DNA from: Denitromonas ohlonensis
Lineage (GTDB): Bacteria > Pseudomonadota > Gammaproteobacteria > Burkholderiales > Rhodocyclaceae
DNA length: 64,000 nt
Direction: 5' to 3'
Assembly (NCBI RefSeq): GCF_007625205.1
Contig: NZ_VMNI01000001.1
Location: 81,289-145,288, forward strand
A program made the position numbers and the translations under genes. Below are positions 33,331 to 41,961 of this stretch, in pieces (the stretch's first letter is position 1; every line of letters starts with the position of its first letter). The notes beneath the pieces were generated by a model. That model did no database searches. It worked only from the letters and a program-made list of their open reading frames with translations, and was not told the DNA's origin.

Positions 33331-33671
33331 GTGAGCTTGAAAAACCGAAGATCGGCACCTACAAACACCATCTGCTGGTGTGCACCGGCCCGCGCTGCAC
33401 ACCCAATGATGAGTCGGACGCGCTGTTCGACCGCCTTGGCGATGTCCTCAAGGCCGCAGGCCTCACCACCGGCGAAGCCCGCGTCAAGCGCACTCGTACC
33501 GGCTGCTTTGCCGCCTGCCAGGGCGGCCCGGTGATGTGTATCCAGCCCGACGGGGTGTGGTACTACAACGTCACCCCCGCCAACCTGCAGCGGATCGTAA
33601 CCGAGCATCTGCTTGGCGGCGCAGCGGTCGAGGAACTGGTGTTTCATCGGGGGCCGTCGGTGGCCGACTAA
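33327..33671 (+). CDS. Thioredoxin-like [2Fe-2S] ferredoxin-type protein
   Basis: A 114-residue protein with the thioredoxin-like ferredoxin pattern: HHLLVCTGPRCTP near residue 20, and RTGCFAACQGGPVMCIQPDGVWY near residue 65, giving a CX4C and CX3C arrangement that would hold a [2Fe-2S] cluster. It is the last gene of the cobalamin operon, overlapping cbiH (ATGA). A redox role in ring contraction or precorrin-6A reduction is plausible but inferred. No terminator is evident after it. Confidence 0.88.
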   Translation: MSELEKPKIGTYKHHLLVCTGPRCTPNDESDALFDRLGDVLKAAGLTTGEARVKRTRTGCFAACQGGPVMCIQPDGVWYYNVTPANLQRIVTEHLLGGAAVEELVFHRGPSVAD

Positions 33672-33713
33672 AGGCCGCAGGCCGGAAGCCAGGGCGGTGC
33701 TTGATCAAACGAT

Positions 33714-33756
33714 GGCCCCGGATTCCGCTGCGCTGCATCCGGGTTACGGCGGGGCC
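33714..33756. repeat. REP-like palindromic intergenic element
   Basis: GGCCCCGGATTCCGCTGCGCTGCATCCGGGTTACGGCGGGGCC has complementary ends (GGCCCC / GGGGCC) and an internal CCGGAT...ATCCGG hairpin. Its GGATTCCGCTGCGCT...ATCCGGG core is the look of interspersed REP elements in proteobacteria. It lies between the cobalamin operon and the convergent small gene. Copy number cannot be judged here. Confidence 0.5.
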
Positions 33757-33795
33757 GGAGTGAGCACACGCCACAGCCCGCCCCGCCATGCAGAT

Positions 33796-34026
33796 TCAGG
33801 TCAGAATGCTGCGCACCGTTTGCAGATGCTCAACCACGTCCTGCCCCAGCTTGGTCAAATAGCCACCGTCGTGCTGGCTCAGCAAACCCTTGTCGAACAG
33901 GCGCTGAGCCGCGGCAATCGCCTCGGGCGCCGCATCATGGTGCACTTTCAACCCGGTCTGCGAATTGCTCGCATCGTATTGAACAAGCAGGCTGATCTCG
34001 TGAACAAAATCGGCTGGCAGAGTCAT
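33796..34026 (-). CDS. TIGR02647-like small conserved protein
   Basis: A 76-residue protein matching what I recall of the TIGR02647 family: LPADFVHEISLLVQYD, GLKVHHDAAPEAIAAAQRLFDKGL and DGGYLTKLGQDVVEH. No enzymatic motif; composition suggests a small helical, possibly winged-helix-like fold. AAGGGAA precedes the ATG. Convergent with the cobalamin operon. Function unknown. Confidence 0.82.
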   Translation of the reverse strand: MTLPADFVHEISLLVQYDASNSQTGLKVHHDAAPEAIAAAQRLFDKGLLSQHDGGYLTKLGQDVVEHLQTVRSILT

Positions 34027-34112
34027 GGTGTTCCCTTTGTAACGCCACCCATGCGGTGGCCATGCTGAACTTTACTTCGCCGGACCTGCCTTGAGCAATT
34101 CGACGACGGACT

Positions 34113-34322
34113 TCAAAACGGCACCCGCCGCTTTGGCACCATCGCGGCTGGTTTGGCCTCGACCGCTTTCGCCTTCACCGGCTTTCTCGGCTGATTCATT
34201 TCACCCCGCGCGAAACGCACCTTGCCTTCGAGCTCACAGCCGCGCATGCCGGGTTCGCACTGCGCGCCTTTGACGCGCTGGCAAATGCCATTGAGATCGT
34301 GGGGACAGCTCCAGGCAGACAT
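34113..34322 (-). CDS. Small cysteine-rich hypothetical protein
   Basis: Seventy residues, with five cysteines in the first 35 (WSCPHDLNGICQRVKGAQCE, then GMRGCELEGKVRF), followed by a lysine/proline/alanine-rich tail (KPVKAKAVEAKPAAMVPKRR). The cysteine spacing suggests a metal-binding or disulfide-bonded knot. ATG 34322 is chosen since the conserved-looking part starts there; an upstream ATG at 34355 is possible. No family recognised. Confidence 0.6.
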   Translation of the reverse strand: MSAWSCPHDLNGICQRVKGAQCEPGMRGCELEGKVRFARGEMNQPRKPVKAKAVEAKPAAMVPKRRVPF

Positions 34323-34387
34323 GTTCGTACTCCGCGTATACACAGGATGCAGCAAGTTTAAACGTCAGGGCGCTCGCGGTGCAGCGA

Positions 34388-35200
34388 TCAGGGGAGCCCC
34401 GCGCAGGCGTCGAGCGAGACGAGAATCTGCGCGATCATGTCGCCGCGGGCGTTGTGCATCTCGTACATGAAGCGGGCTTTTCGGGCAGTAAACACGTCAC
34501 GCATTTTCTCGGGCAGCGCGCAGAGGTTTTGCGCCGCGACTTCGCGTATTTTGATTCGGCGGTCCGGCGGCAGCGCGGTGCCGGCAAAATTCAGCAGCGT
34601 CATGCGCACACGAAAATCTCCGCCAAATACATCCGCGCCATCGAGCCTCACGCCATCATCAAGTACACGTGGCGCTTTTGTTTCGCGGTTGAAGTCAGCG
34701 GTCAGGGCGGCAAGACTCGGCGTACCATCGACACGCGCGTGCAGCCCGTAAGAATCGATGAATTTCCCCAGCGCGACCAAGGCGATAAAGAGCAGCAGCA
34801 CGCGCAACCAGAAACCCTTTGGCACGCCGTCACCGTAAGCGCCGAACAGTCCGACCGAGTAGCTGGCGTCGCGCAACGCGCTCGTAACCCGACGGTTAAG
34901 ACCCAGCAGAACGACAAGATTGACCAGCGGCACGAAGAAGCCGAGAAGTATCAACACGCGCTTGGGCAGGCTGAAACCAAGCTCGCCGCTCAATCGAATG
35001 GCACCGAGCAGCGTGAATACGAAGCTCGCCAAGGCGACCAGCGCCATCGCACCCAGCGAGGTTTTGGTCAGCGCAGAGCTCACGAAATAGAGCAACACGC
35101 CGGCAATCGCCAGTCGTTGGCCAAGCATCAGTCCAGAGAGGTCGGGCTCGTCGTCAGCGATCAACTCGAAGTCGAGGCTGGGTTGCGCGGTCTGATTCAT
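34388..35200 (-). CDS. Hypothetical membrane protein, unrecognised
   Basis: About 270 residues. The N-terminal half has four hydrophobic segments (around residues 30-50, 55-75, 85-105 and 130-150: LAIAGVLLYFVSSAL, LGAMALVALASFVFTLLGAI, VLILLGFFVPLVNLVVLLGL, FWLRVLLLFIALVALGKFI). The C-terminal 120 residues are soluble and probably periplasmic (TAALTADFNRETKAPRVLDDG ... LVSLDACAGLP), with a layout similar to small membrane-anchored lipoprotein-like proteins. ATG 35200 (MNQTAQPS) is preferred over 35233. Function unknown. Confidence 0.7.
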   Translation of the reverse strand: MNQTAQPSLDFELIADDEPDLSGLMLGQRLAIAGVLLYFVSSALTKTSLGAMALVALASFVFTLLGAIRLSGELGFSLPKRVLILLGFFVPLVNLVVLLGLNRRVTSALRDASYSVGLFGAYGDGVPKGFWLRVLLLFIALVALGKFIDSYGLHARVDGTPSLAALTADFNRETKAPRVLDDGVRLDGADVFGGDFRVRMTLLNFAGTALPPDRRIKIREVAAQNLCALPEKMRDVFTARKARFMYEMHNARGDMIAQILVSLDACAGLP

Positions 35201-35313
35201 TGGGTTTCCGATCTCGACGCTTCGAGACGACAAAAATGCCTAGAGAATATAACCAAACACATGGCAGGCGCGAGATTCTTTCAGTGCCGCTTGAATGCCC
35301 GCACTGGCGGCAT

Positions 35314-35682
35314 TCAGCCCTTGGCCGCGAACTCGTTGATATTCAATACAAACGATTTCCCATCGGTCGCCACCAGGCCGATATTGCTCAAGTACTGATA
35401 GGTGACGGCATCGATATCAACGCACGAATCGATCACGTTGACGACATAGCCACTGTCGCCGAGGTCGACAATCGTGAAGCGTCGCTCGGGTCTTTTCAAG
35501 AAGACCGTCAACTTTGCGTCATACACGAAGGCAAATCCCTCAAGACGGCACAGCCCGCGATCAACGGCCATGATCTCGCCGAGAAAATGGCGACGTATCG
35601 CGCCCTCATACAATGCCCGAACACCACGTGAAGGCGCCGAATACCGGCCACTCAGCCCACGAAATTGTGTAGCGTAGCGCAT
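35314..35682 (-). CDS. Hypothetical protein, unrecognised, 122 residues
   Basis: A soluble beta-rich sequence (FVYDAKLTVFLKRPERRFTIVDLGDSGYVVNVID) without known motif. The likely start is ATG 35682 (MRYATQFRG); the frame is open upstream to 35787, but those residues are arginine/serine-rich and less protein-like. It is a lone gene in a slightly lower-GC stretch. Real coding status is likely but not certain. Confidence 0.5.
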   Translation of the reverse strand: MRYATQFRGLSGRYSAPSRGVRALYEGAIRRHFLGEIMAVDRGLCRLEGFAFVYDAKLTVFLKRPERRFTIVDLGDSGYVVNVIDSCVDIDAVTYQYLSNIGLVATDGKSFVLNINEFAAKG

Positions 35683-36064
35683 CGACGCGAGCCTTTCGAG
35701 ACAAAGCCATCCGGTGGATTCCGACCAACGCGGCGACCCGAACGACGTCCGATATCGATGACGCGCAGACACTTGCAACACGGGCATGGCGGCAAGAAAT
35801 CACTCCACCTGCGGGCCGGCCAACGCCCGACATCTCCGACCGTCATCTGGATCCATGCGTGCAGCTTTCGCCAGCGTCAGCTTGCCCCGGCCGTTTTCAC
35901 TCACTATGCTCAGAAGGCCACCTTCGGCACCTCTTTGGCGATTCGCGCCAAAGTACTGGCGGTTTCTCTGTCCGTACGCCGCCAGTCCACGCCCGCCTGC
36001 CCACCGGCAACCCGATCCGTATTTTTGGTCAGGCACCGGCGCTACCTGATTATGGGAGAACACC
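35683..36064. other. Gene-free stretch before the DUF1326 gene
   Basis: About 380 bp with open frames on both strands but none with recognisable sequence or a good start. It contains two tandem hairpins (separate entry) and the DUF1326 ribosome-binding site (GGGAGA at about 36054). The divergent promoters of 35314-35682 and of the DUF1326 gene must be here; I cannot place them. Confidence 0.5.
35934..35986. repeat. Two tandem perfect hairpins
   Basis: TTTGGCG-ATTCG-CGCCAAA (35934-35952) is followed two bases later by ACTGGCGG, a 16-base loop, then CCGCCAGT (35955-35986). Both stems are perfect. They stand about 80-130 bp upstream of the DUF1326 start and could be leader RNA structures. Confidence 0.45.
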
Positions 36065-36679
36065 ATGGCGACCTGGCATATCGAAGGCCAGTACATGGAA
36101 ACGTGCAATTGCACGTATCTTTGCCCCTGCGCCTCATCCAATCTCACCGCCACACCCACCGAAGGCGACTGCAAAGCCGCCATCGCAATGCGAATCGACA
36201 AGGGACAAAAAGACGGGCTGGCGCTTGATGGACTGGCTTTTATCGTAATGCTGCATTCGCCCAAGGCGATGGCCGAAGGCGACATGACCGTCGGCCTGAT
36301 TGTGGACGAGCGCGCCACCGATGCGCAGGTCGAGGCCATCAGCGCCATCGCCACCGGTGCTGCCGGTGGCCCCATGGCAAATCTGGCGCCGCTGGTGGGC
36401 CGCATCGCCGGTGTCGAGCGACGCCCGATCAGCTTCGAGATCGAAGGCATGAGCTACGTCGTCAAGGCCGGCGAGTTTGTCGACCAGGCCTGCGAAGGCG
36501 TGGCCAGCGGCATCCACCCCAACGAGCCAATCTATCTCGAGAACACGGTCCACCCGGTCAACAGCCGCCTCGGACTGGCCAAGGCGACGCGAACGCTCTT
36601 CAAGGTGTTCGGGATCGAATGGTCCGACACCAGCGGCACACGTAATGGCCACTTTGCGCCCTTCGCGTGGACCGCCTGA
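36065..36679 (+). CDS. DUF1326 domain protein
   Basis: A 204-residue protein with the DUF1326 start TWHIEGQYMETCNCTYLCPCA, whose four closely spaced cysteines (CxC and CxC) suggest metal binding. There is no signal peptide. The family has no assigned activity and often occurs with DUF2182. The stop overlaps the DUF2182 start by 13 bases, so the two are coupled. GGGAGA precedes the ATG. Confidence 0.92.
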   Translation: MATWHIEGQYMETCNCTYLCPCASSNLTATPTEGDCKAAIAMRIDKGQKDGLALDGLAFIVMLHSPKAMAEGDMTVGLIVDERATDAQVEAISAIATGAAGGPMANLAPLVGRIAGVERRPISFEIEGMSYVVKAGEFVDQACEGVASGIHPNEPIYLENTVHPVNSRLGLAKATRTLFKVFGIEWSDTSGTRNGHFAPFAWTA

Positions 36680-37461
36680 CCCCCACCGTCGCGCCCGGCG
36701 ACGGGCTCGACGCCGCACTGCGTCACGACCGGATGCTCGCCGCCGGCGGCTTGGGCGCGGTCGTTCTGCTGTCGTGGCTCTACCTGTGGCTCAGCGCCTC
36801 TGGCATGGACCACGCCGCCATGGACATGGCGCCCATGCCCCGCGCGACCAGCGCTGGCGCGTTTGGGCTGACCTTCATGATGTGGACCATCATGATGGCC
36901 GCCATGATGCTGCCGAGCGCCGCGCCGGCCATCCTGTTGTACGGCACGCTGGTGCGCAAGCACACTGCGGCCGGCAAGGTCTTGCCGGCCGTCTCGCGCT
37001 TCGTCGCCGGCTATCTCCTGGTGTGGACCGCGTTCAGCCTGGCCGCCACCGTGCTGCAAACGGCGCTGGAATACGCCGCGCTGCTGACGCCCGACATGGC
37101 CACCGCCAGCACCCGACTCGGTGCGCTGGCGCTGATCGCGGCCGGGGTCTATCAACTGACACCGCTCAAGGCCGCCTGTCTGGGCAAGTGCCGAAACCCG
37201 CTCCAGTTCTTCATCACCCGTTGGCGCGATGGCCACCATGGCGCTCTCAAGATGGGGCTCGAACATGGCGCCTACTGCGTCGGCTGTTGCTGGGCGATCA
37301 TGCTGCTGCTGTTTGTGGCCGGTGTGATGAATCTCGTCTGGGTGGCGCTGATAACCGCCTTTGTGTTCATTGAAAAAGTCTTCCCCGGCGCACGGCTCAT
37401 CACGCTCGGCGCCAGCGCTGCGCTGATCGCGTCGGGCCTGTTTTTGCTGCTTCGCATCTGA
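36667..37461 (+). CDS. DUF2182 metal-binding-type integral membrane protein
   Basis: A 264-residue membrane protein of about six to seven helices. Metal-ligand-rich motifs: a periplasmic-type loop SGMDHAAMDMAPMPRA, the helix MMWTIMMAAMMLPSAAPAIL with seven methionines, KAACLGKCRNPLQFF and GAYCVGCCWAIMLLL. Such Met/Cys/His clustering is compatible with copper or another soft metal. Translation begins at GTG 36667 inside the DUF1326 gene. Function of the family is unknown; a membrane partner of DUF1326 is likely. Confidence 0.92.
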   Translation: MDRLTPTVAPGDGLDAALRHDRMLAAGGLGAVVLLSWLYLWLSASGMDHAAMDMAPMPRATSAGAFGLTFMMWTIMMAAMMLPSAAPAILLYGTLVRKHTAAGKVLPAVSRFVAGYLLVWTAFSLAATVLQTALEYAALLTPDMATASTRLGALALIAAGVYQLTPLKAACLGKCRNPLQFFITRWRDGHHGALKMGLEHGAYCVGCCWAIMLLLFVAGVMNLVWVALITAFVFIEKVFPGARLITLGASAALIASGLFLLLRI

Positions 37462-37480
37462 GTCCGCCCCCGGCAGCGCG

Positions 37481-37987
37481 TCAGCGGCGCGCCGACACCC
37501 AGTCCATCACCGCCCAGCCGGTCCCACGCTCCCAACCCTTGAGCTTGTCCTGCGGAATCAGCTTCACCTCGGCGAGCTCTTCGTTGAGCGTGATTTCACC
37601 CGTCGCCTGCACGTGATAGACCAGCAGCACCTGGTTGGCGTCGGCAAAACCGTAGTTGCCAATCCAGTGCACCGCCTGCGTGTCGAGGCCGGTTTCTTCC
37701 TTTACCTCGCGGGCCACGGCAATCTCGGGCGCTTCCTCGCGTTCGAGAAAGCCGGTGACCAGGGCGAATTTGCCCTCCGGCCAGGCCGCATTGCGCGCCA
37801 GCAGCATCTGGCCGTCGCGGTCGAGGCACTCGATGAGCGCACAGACCACCGGCACCGGATTGCCCCAGGCGATGAAGCCGCAGTCGCTGCCGGGGCAGAC
37901 GCGGCGCGGCAGATCGCCGAGATGGGCGTCGGCCAGGCCCGTGCCGCAGCGCGGGCAATAGCGCCAGTCGTCAGGATCGAATCGCAT
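37481..37987 (-). CDS. NUDIX hydrolase with N-terminal zinc ribbon
   Basis: A 168-residue protein. The first 40 residues form a zinc ribbon (YCPRCGTGL ... RRVCPGSDC); the NUDIX fold follows with the box FLEREEAPEIAVAREVKEETGLD near residue 85 (leading glycine in VTGFLE). The arrangement resembles the ADP-ribose/NADH pyrophosphatase-like group, though the NudC SQPWPFPQS motif is absent. Substrate unknown. ATG 37987 lies inside the end of the threonine aldolase gene (17-base overlap), so it follows that gene in an operon. Confidence 0.9.
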   Translation of the reverse strand: MRFDPDDWRYCPRCGTGLADAHLGDLPRRVCPGSDCGFIAWGNPVPVVCALIECLDRDGQMLLARNAAWPEGKFALVTGFLEREEAPEIAVAREVKEETGLDTQAVHWIGNYGFADANQVLLVYHVQATGEITLNEELAEVKLIPQDKLKGWERGTGWAVMDWVSARR

Positions 37988-39017
37988 CGCCCGCTCCGGT
38001 GAGGTTGCGGATGTCAGCCAGGATGGCGTCGACGGTGGCCGGCAGCGTGTCCCAGCCGCACATGAAGCGCGCGCCGCCCGCGCCGATAAAGGTGTAGAAA
38101 CGCCACCCCTTGGCACGCAGGCCGGCTTCCACCGGCGCGGGCAAACGGGCGAAAACACCGTTGGCCTCGGTCGGGAACAGCAATTCGATGCCGGCCGCCA
38201 CCAGGCCGGCGCTCAGGCGCTGCGCCATGGCGTTGGCGTGGCGGGCGTGTTTGAGCCACACGTCGTCAGTCAGCATGCCCAGCCACGGCGCGGAGAGAAA
38301 GCGCATCTTGGAGGCCAGTTGACCAGCCTGCTTGCAGCGCCAGGCAAAGTCCTCGGACAGCTTGCGATCGAAGAACACCACCGCCTCGCCCACCGGCAGG
38401 CCCATCTTGGTGCCGCCAAAACACAGCACATCCACCCCGGCGCGCCAGGTGATGTCGGCCGGCGCCACACCCAGTGACGCCACGGCATTGGCGAAACGCG
38501 CGCCGTCCATGTGCACGCGCAAGCCGTGCTGGCGGGCGGTGTCGGCAATGGCGGCGATCTGGTCGGGCAGGTAGAGCGTGCCGACCTCGGTCGTCTGGGT
38601 GAGCGTCAGGCCGCGCGGTTTGGGAAAGTGCAGATCACTGCGCCGGGTCACCACCTCGGTGATCGCCTCGGGCGTGAGTCGCCCCTGCTCGCCGGCCGCG
38701 GTGAGCAGCTTGGCGCCGTTGGAGAAGAACTCCGGCGCGCCGCATTCATCGGTTTCCACATGCGCCAGCTGATGGCAGATCACGCTGTGATAGGACTGGC
38801 ACAAGGTGGCCAGCGCCAGCGAATTGGCGGCCGTGCCGTTGAACACGAAATACACATCGCAATCGGTTTCAAAGATCTCGCGCAGGCGGTCGGAGACCTT
38901 GCGGGTGTAGTCGTCATCGCCATAGGCCGGGGCGTGCCCGGTGTTGGCTTCGAGCAGGGCGGCGGTGGCTTCGGGGCAGATGCCGGCGTAGTTGTCGCTG
39001 GCGAAGTGTTGTTGCAT
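37971..39017 (-). CDS. ltaE: Low-specificity L-threonine aldolase
   Basis: PLP enzyme cleaving threonine or allo-threonine to glycine and acetaldehyde. The 348-residue protein has the N-terminal FASDNYAGICPEATAAL, the DGARFANAVASLG aspartate that contacts PLP near residue 170, and the PLP lysine in CFGGTKMGLPVGEAV near 205. Length fits. It is separated from alaS upstream by a terminator-like hairpin. Acetaldehyde production has no visible link to neighbours. Confidence 0.93.
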   Translation of the reverse strand: MQQHFASDNYAGICPEATAALLEANTGHAPAYGDDDYTRKVSDRLREIFETDCDVYFVFNGTAANSLALATLCQSYHSVICHQLAHVETDECGAPEFFSNGAKLLTAAGEQGRLTPEAITEVVTRRSDLHFPKPRGLTLTQTTEVGTLYLPDQIAAIADTARQHGLRVHMDGARFANAVASLGVAPADITWRAGVDVLCFGGTKMGLPVGEAVVFFDRKLSEDFAWRCKQAGQLASKMRFLSAPWLGMLTDDVWLKHARHANAMAQRLSAGLVAAGIELLFPTEANGVFARLPAPVEAGLRAKGWRFYTFIGAGGARFMCGWDTLPATVDAILADIRNLTGAGDAIRS

Positions 39018-39061
39018 GGCTGTCTCCGTTTTTTATTCGCAATCTTATCGCTGAAATAGAA

Positions 39062-39084
39062 ACGGGCCGGTTGTGCCGGCCCGT
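39062..39084 (-). terminator. Probable terminator after alaS
   Basis: ACGGGCCGG and CCGGCCCGT form a perfect 9-bp stem with a 5-base loop. On the minus strand it is followed by TTTCTATTT, a moderate T-rich tail, about 27 bp past the alaS stop. Confidence 0.6.
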
Positions 39085-39110
39085 GGGTGTTACTGAGTAC
39101 GCGCTTTTAT

Positions 39111-41741
39111 TTACAAACGCTCACCCACCCACTCGGACACACGCATGAGCGCGCCGGGGAGGTTTTCGGGTTGGGTGCCGCCGGCCTGGGCCATGTCCGG
39201 ACGGCCGCCGCCCTTGCCGCCGACCTGCTGGGCAACAAAGTTGACCAGCTCGCCGGCCTTGACCTTGCTGGTGAGGTCGGCGGTGACACCGGCGATCAGC
39301 GTGACCTTGCCGTCTTCGGCCGAGGCCAGCACGATGGCCGCCGAGCCGAGCTTGTCCTTGAGCTTGTCCATAGTCTCGCGCAGCGCTTTCACATCCGCGC
39401 CGTCGAGACTCACGGCCAGCACCTTCGCACCCTTGATGTCGACCGCCTTGCTGGCCAGATCGGCGCCGGCACTGGCAGCAAGTTTGGACTTGAGACGGGC
39501 CAGCTCTTTTTCGAGCGACTTCATGCCGTCCTGCAACTGGCTGATACGCTCAGGCAGTTCGGTGCTCGGCGCCCGCACGGCGGCGGCCGCGCCGTCGAGC
39601 AGCGCTTGCTGATCCTGCACCCAGGCCACAGCGTTTTCGCCGGTGACGGCTTCAACCCGGCGCACGCCCGCCGCCACGCCGCCTTCGGCGACGATCTTGA
39701 ACAGACCGATATCGCCGGTGCGACCCACATGAGTGCCGCCGCACAGTTCTTTGGAGCTGCCGATGGTCAGCACGCGCACTTCGTCGCCGTACTTCTCACC
39801 GAAGAGCATCATCGCGCCGGACTTCTGCGCATCGTCGAGCGCCATCACCGAGGCGTCGGTGGCGGCGTTGGCGATAATCTCGCGGTTGACGCGACGCTCG
39901 ACCTCGCGGATCTCGTCCGCGGTCATGGGTTGGTTGTGGGCGAAGTCAAAGCGCGTCTTGTCGGGGTCGACCAGCGAACCTTTTTGCTGCACATGGCTGC
40001 CGAGTACTTCGCGCAGCGCCTTGTGCATGATGTGCGTGGCCGAGTGGTTGCGCACGGTACGGCCACGGGCATTGATGTCGACCTGCGCGGCCACGATGTC
40101 GCCCACCGCCAGCTCGCCGTTGACGACCTCGCCGTGGTGACCGAACACATCGGCCTGAATCTTTTGCGTGTCTTCCACCTTGAACAAGGTGAGGCAGGCG
40201 CCGCCTTTGGACAGCTCGCCGCAGTCACCCACCTGACCGCCGGACTCGGCGTAGAACGGCGTGTTGTCGAGCACCACCACGCCGAGCTCACCCGGTAGCA
40301 GGCGCTCGACGGGCGCGCCATCGCGATACAACGCGGTGATGCGGCCCTCGTGCGAGAGCGTGTTGTAACCGTGAAACTGCGTCTTGACGCCGGTGTACTC
40401 CAACCCGGCCGCCATCTTGAACTTGCCGGCCGCGCGGGCCTGCGATTTCTGGCGATCCATGGCGGCGTCGAAGGCCTCGGCGTCGACCGTCACACTGCGC
40501 TCGCGGCAGACGTCGGCGGTGAGGTCGAGCGGGAAGCCGTAGGTGTCATGCAGCTTGAAGGCCGTTTCGCCGTCGAACACGTTGCCGCCCTTGCCCGCCA
40601 TGGCGGCCAGCTCGGCATCGAGAATCGCCATGCCGTGCTCGATGGTCTCGAAGAAGCGCGACTCTTCCTGACGCAGCACCTCCATGATGCGCGCCTGATC
40701 GGCCACCAGTTGCGGATAGGCCTCGCCCATCTCGCGGGCCAGATCGGGCACCAGCTTGTAGAAGAAGGCAGCGCGGGCGCCCAGCTTGTAGCCGTGGCGG
40801 ATGGCGCGGCGGATGATCCGGCGCAGCACATAGCCGCGGCCTTCGTTGCCCGGGATGATGCCGTCGGCAATCAGGAAGGCGCAGGCGCGGATGTGGTCGG
40901 CGATCACCTTCAGCGACGGGCTGTCCATGTCGGCCGCGGAGGTCTCGCGCGCCGCGGCGGCGATGAGAGTCACGAACAGGTCGATTTCGTAGTTGGCGTG
41001 CACGCCTTGCAGCACGGCGGCCACACGCTCCAGGCCCATGCCGGTATCCACCGAGGGCTTGGGCAGCGGATGCATCACGCCCTTGTCGTCGCGGTTGAAC
41101 TGCATGAACACGACGTTCCAGATCTCGATGAAGCGGTCACCGTCTTCATCGGGCGATCCCGGCGGGCCGCCGGGGATCTCGGCGCCGTGATCGTAGAAGA
41201 TTTCGGTACAGGGGCCACAGGGACCGGTGTCGCCCATCATCCAGAAGTTGTCGGAGGCGTATCGCGCGCCCTTGTTGTCGCCGATGCGGATGATGCGCTC
41301 GGTCGGCACGCCGACGTCCTTGGCCCAGATGTCGTAAGCCTCGTCGTCATCGGCATACACCGTGATCGTCAGCTTGTCGGCCGACAGGCCCAGTTTGACG
41401 GTGAGCAGCTCCCACGCGTACTGAATGGCATCGCGCTTGAAGTAGTCGCCAAAGCTGAAGTTACCCAGCATCTCGAAAAAGGTGTGGTGACGCGCGGTGT
41501 AGCCGACGTTTTCGAGGTCGTTGTGCTTGCCGCCAGCGCGCACGCATTTTTGCGAGGTGGTGGCGCGGGTGTAGGGGCGCTTGTCGAAACCGAGAAACAC
41601 GTCCTTGAACTGGTTCATGCCCGCGTTGGTAAACAACAGCGTCGGGTCCTCGTGCGGCACCAGCGAACTGGAGGCGACGATCTCATGCCCTTTGGATTGG
41701 AAAAATTCGAGGAAGGTACGGCGGATCTGGGCGCTTTTCAT
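39111..41741 (-). CDS. alaS: Alanyl-tRNA synthetase
   Basis: Class II aminoacyl-tRNA synthetase of 876 residues, complete. N-terminal catalytic domain ([38 protein letters not shown]), tRNA-recognition helices, the editing domain with the zinc histidines in [17 protein letters not shown] (near 565) and the [13 protein letters not shown] block (near 668), and the C-terminal DHH-associated oligomerisation part ([16 protein letters not shown]). Sequence is typical for betaproteobacteria. Confidence 0.98.
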   Translation of the reverse strand: MKSAQIRRTFLEFFQSKGHEIVASSSLVPHEDPTLLFTNAGMNQFKDVFLGFDKRPYTRATTSQKCVRAGGKHNDLENVGYTARHHTFFEMLGNFSFGDYFKRDAIQYAWELLTVKLGLSADKLTITVYADDDEAYDIWAKDVGVPTERIIRIGDNKGARYASDNFWMMGDTGPCGPCTEIFYDHGAEIPGGPPGSPDEDGDRFIEIWNVVFMQFNRDDKGVMHPLPKPSVDTGMGLERVAAVLQGVHANYEIDLFVTLIAAAARETSAADMDSPSLKVIADHIRACAFLIADGIIPGNEGRGYVLRRIIRRAIRHGYKLGARAAFFYKLVPDLAREMGEAYPQLVADQARIMEVLRQEESRFFETIEHGMAILDAELAAMAGKGGNVFDGETAFKLHDTYGFPLDLTADVCRERSVTVDAEAFDAAMDRQKSQARAAGKFKMAAGLEYTGVKTQFHGYNTLSHEGRITALYRDGAPVERLLPGELGVVVLDNTPFYAESGGQVGDCGELSKGGACLTLFKVEDTQKIQADVFGHHGEVVNGELAVGDIVAAQVDINARGRTVRNHSATHIMHKALREVLGSHVQQKGSLVDPDKTRFDFAHNQPMTADEIREVERRVNREIIANAATDASVMALDDAQKSGAMMLFGEKYGDEVRVLTIGSSKELCGGTHVGRTGDIGLFKIVAEGGVAAGVRRVEAVTGENAVAWVQDQQALLDGAAAAVRAPSTELPERISQLQDGMKSLEKELARLKSKLAASAGADLASKAVDIKGAKVLAVSLDGADVKALRETMDKLKDKLGSAAIVLASAEDGKVTLIAGVTADLTSKVKAGELVNFVAQQVGGKGGGRPDMAQAGGTQPENLPGALMRVSEWVGERL

Positions 41742-41794
41742 GATGGCGTTTGGCGTCTGGCGGCAACACGGGCCGCGATCAAATCAAAGCGGGC

Positions 41795-41803
41795 ATCTTA
41801 GCA
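41795..41803 (-). promoter_or_regulatory. Extended -10 promoter candidate for alaS
   Basis: On the minus strand TGCTAAGAT, a TGn extended -10 (TAAGAT, five of six consensus bases), about 53 bp before the alaS ATG. No good -35 at 16-18 bp. Confidence 0.35.
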
Positions 41804-41961
41804 TGGCGCTTTGCACAAACGGGGCGGCCACCGGGCGCAAAAACTGCCTTCAAGGCGACGAATTTCAGGGCATACAAAACGCCCGCCAATAAACGGACAT
41901 CGCCCCGCCGGACCGGTCGCACCGGCACCCTGGCGGGGCGATCCATCGAACACCGTTTGGG

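Noticed and set aside
33672..36064. Genomic island with foreign genes
   Set aside because: Several small unknowns cluster here and base composition looks slightly lower in GC, but no integrase, tRNA, attachment repeat or transposase is present.
35800..36450. Long minus-strand open frame over the DUF1326 gene and its upstream region
   Set aside because: Sequence is serine/arginine-rich without motifs and is antisense to a well-recognised gene; typical high-GC shadow frame.
41901..41940. Hairpin downstream of the basic secreted protein as an intrinsic terminator
   Set aside because: Good GC stem but no T-run on the minus strand; kept only as a remark.
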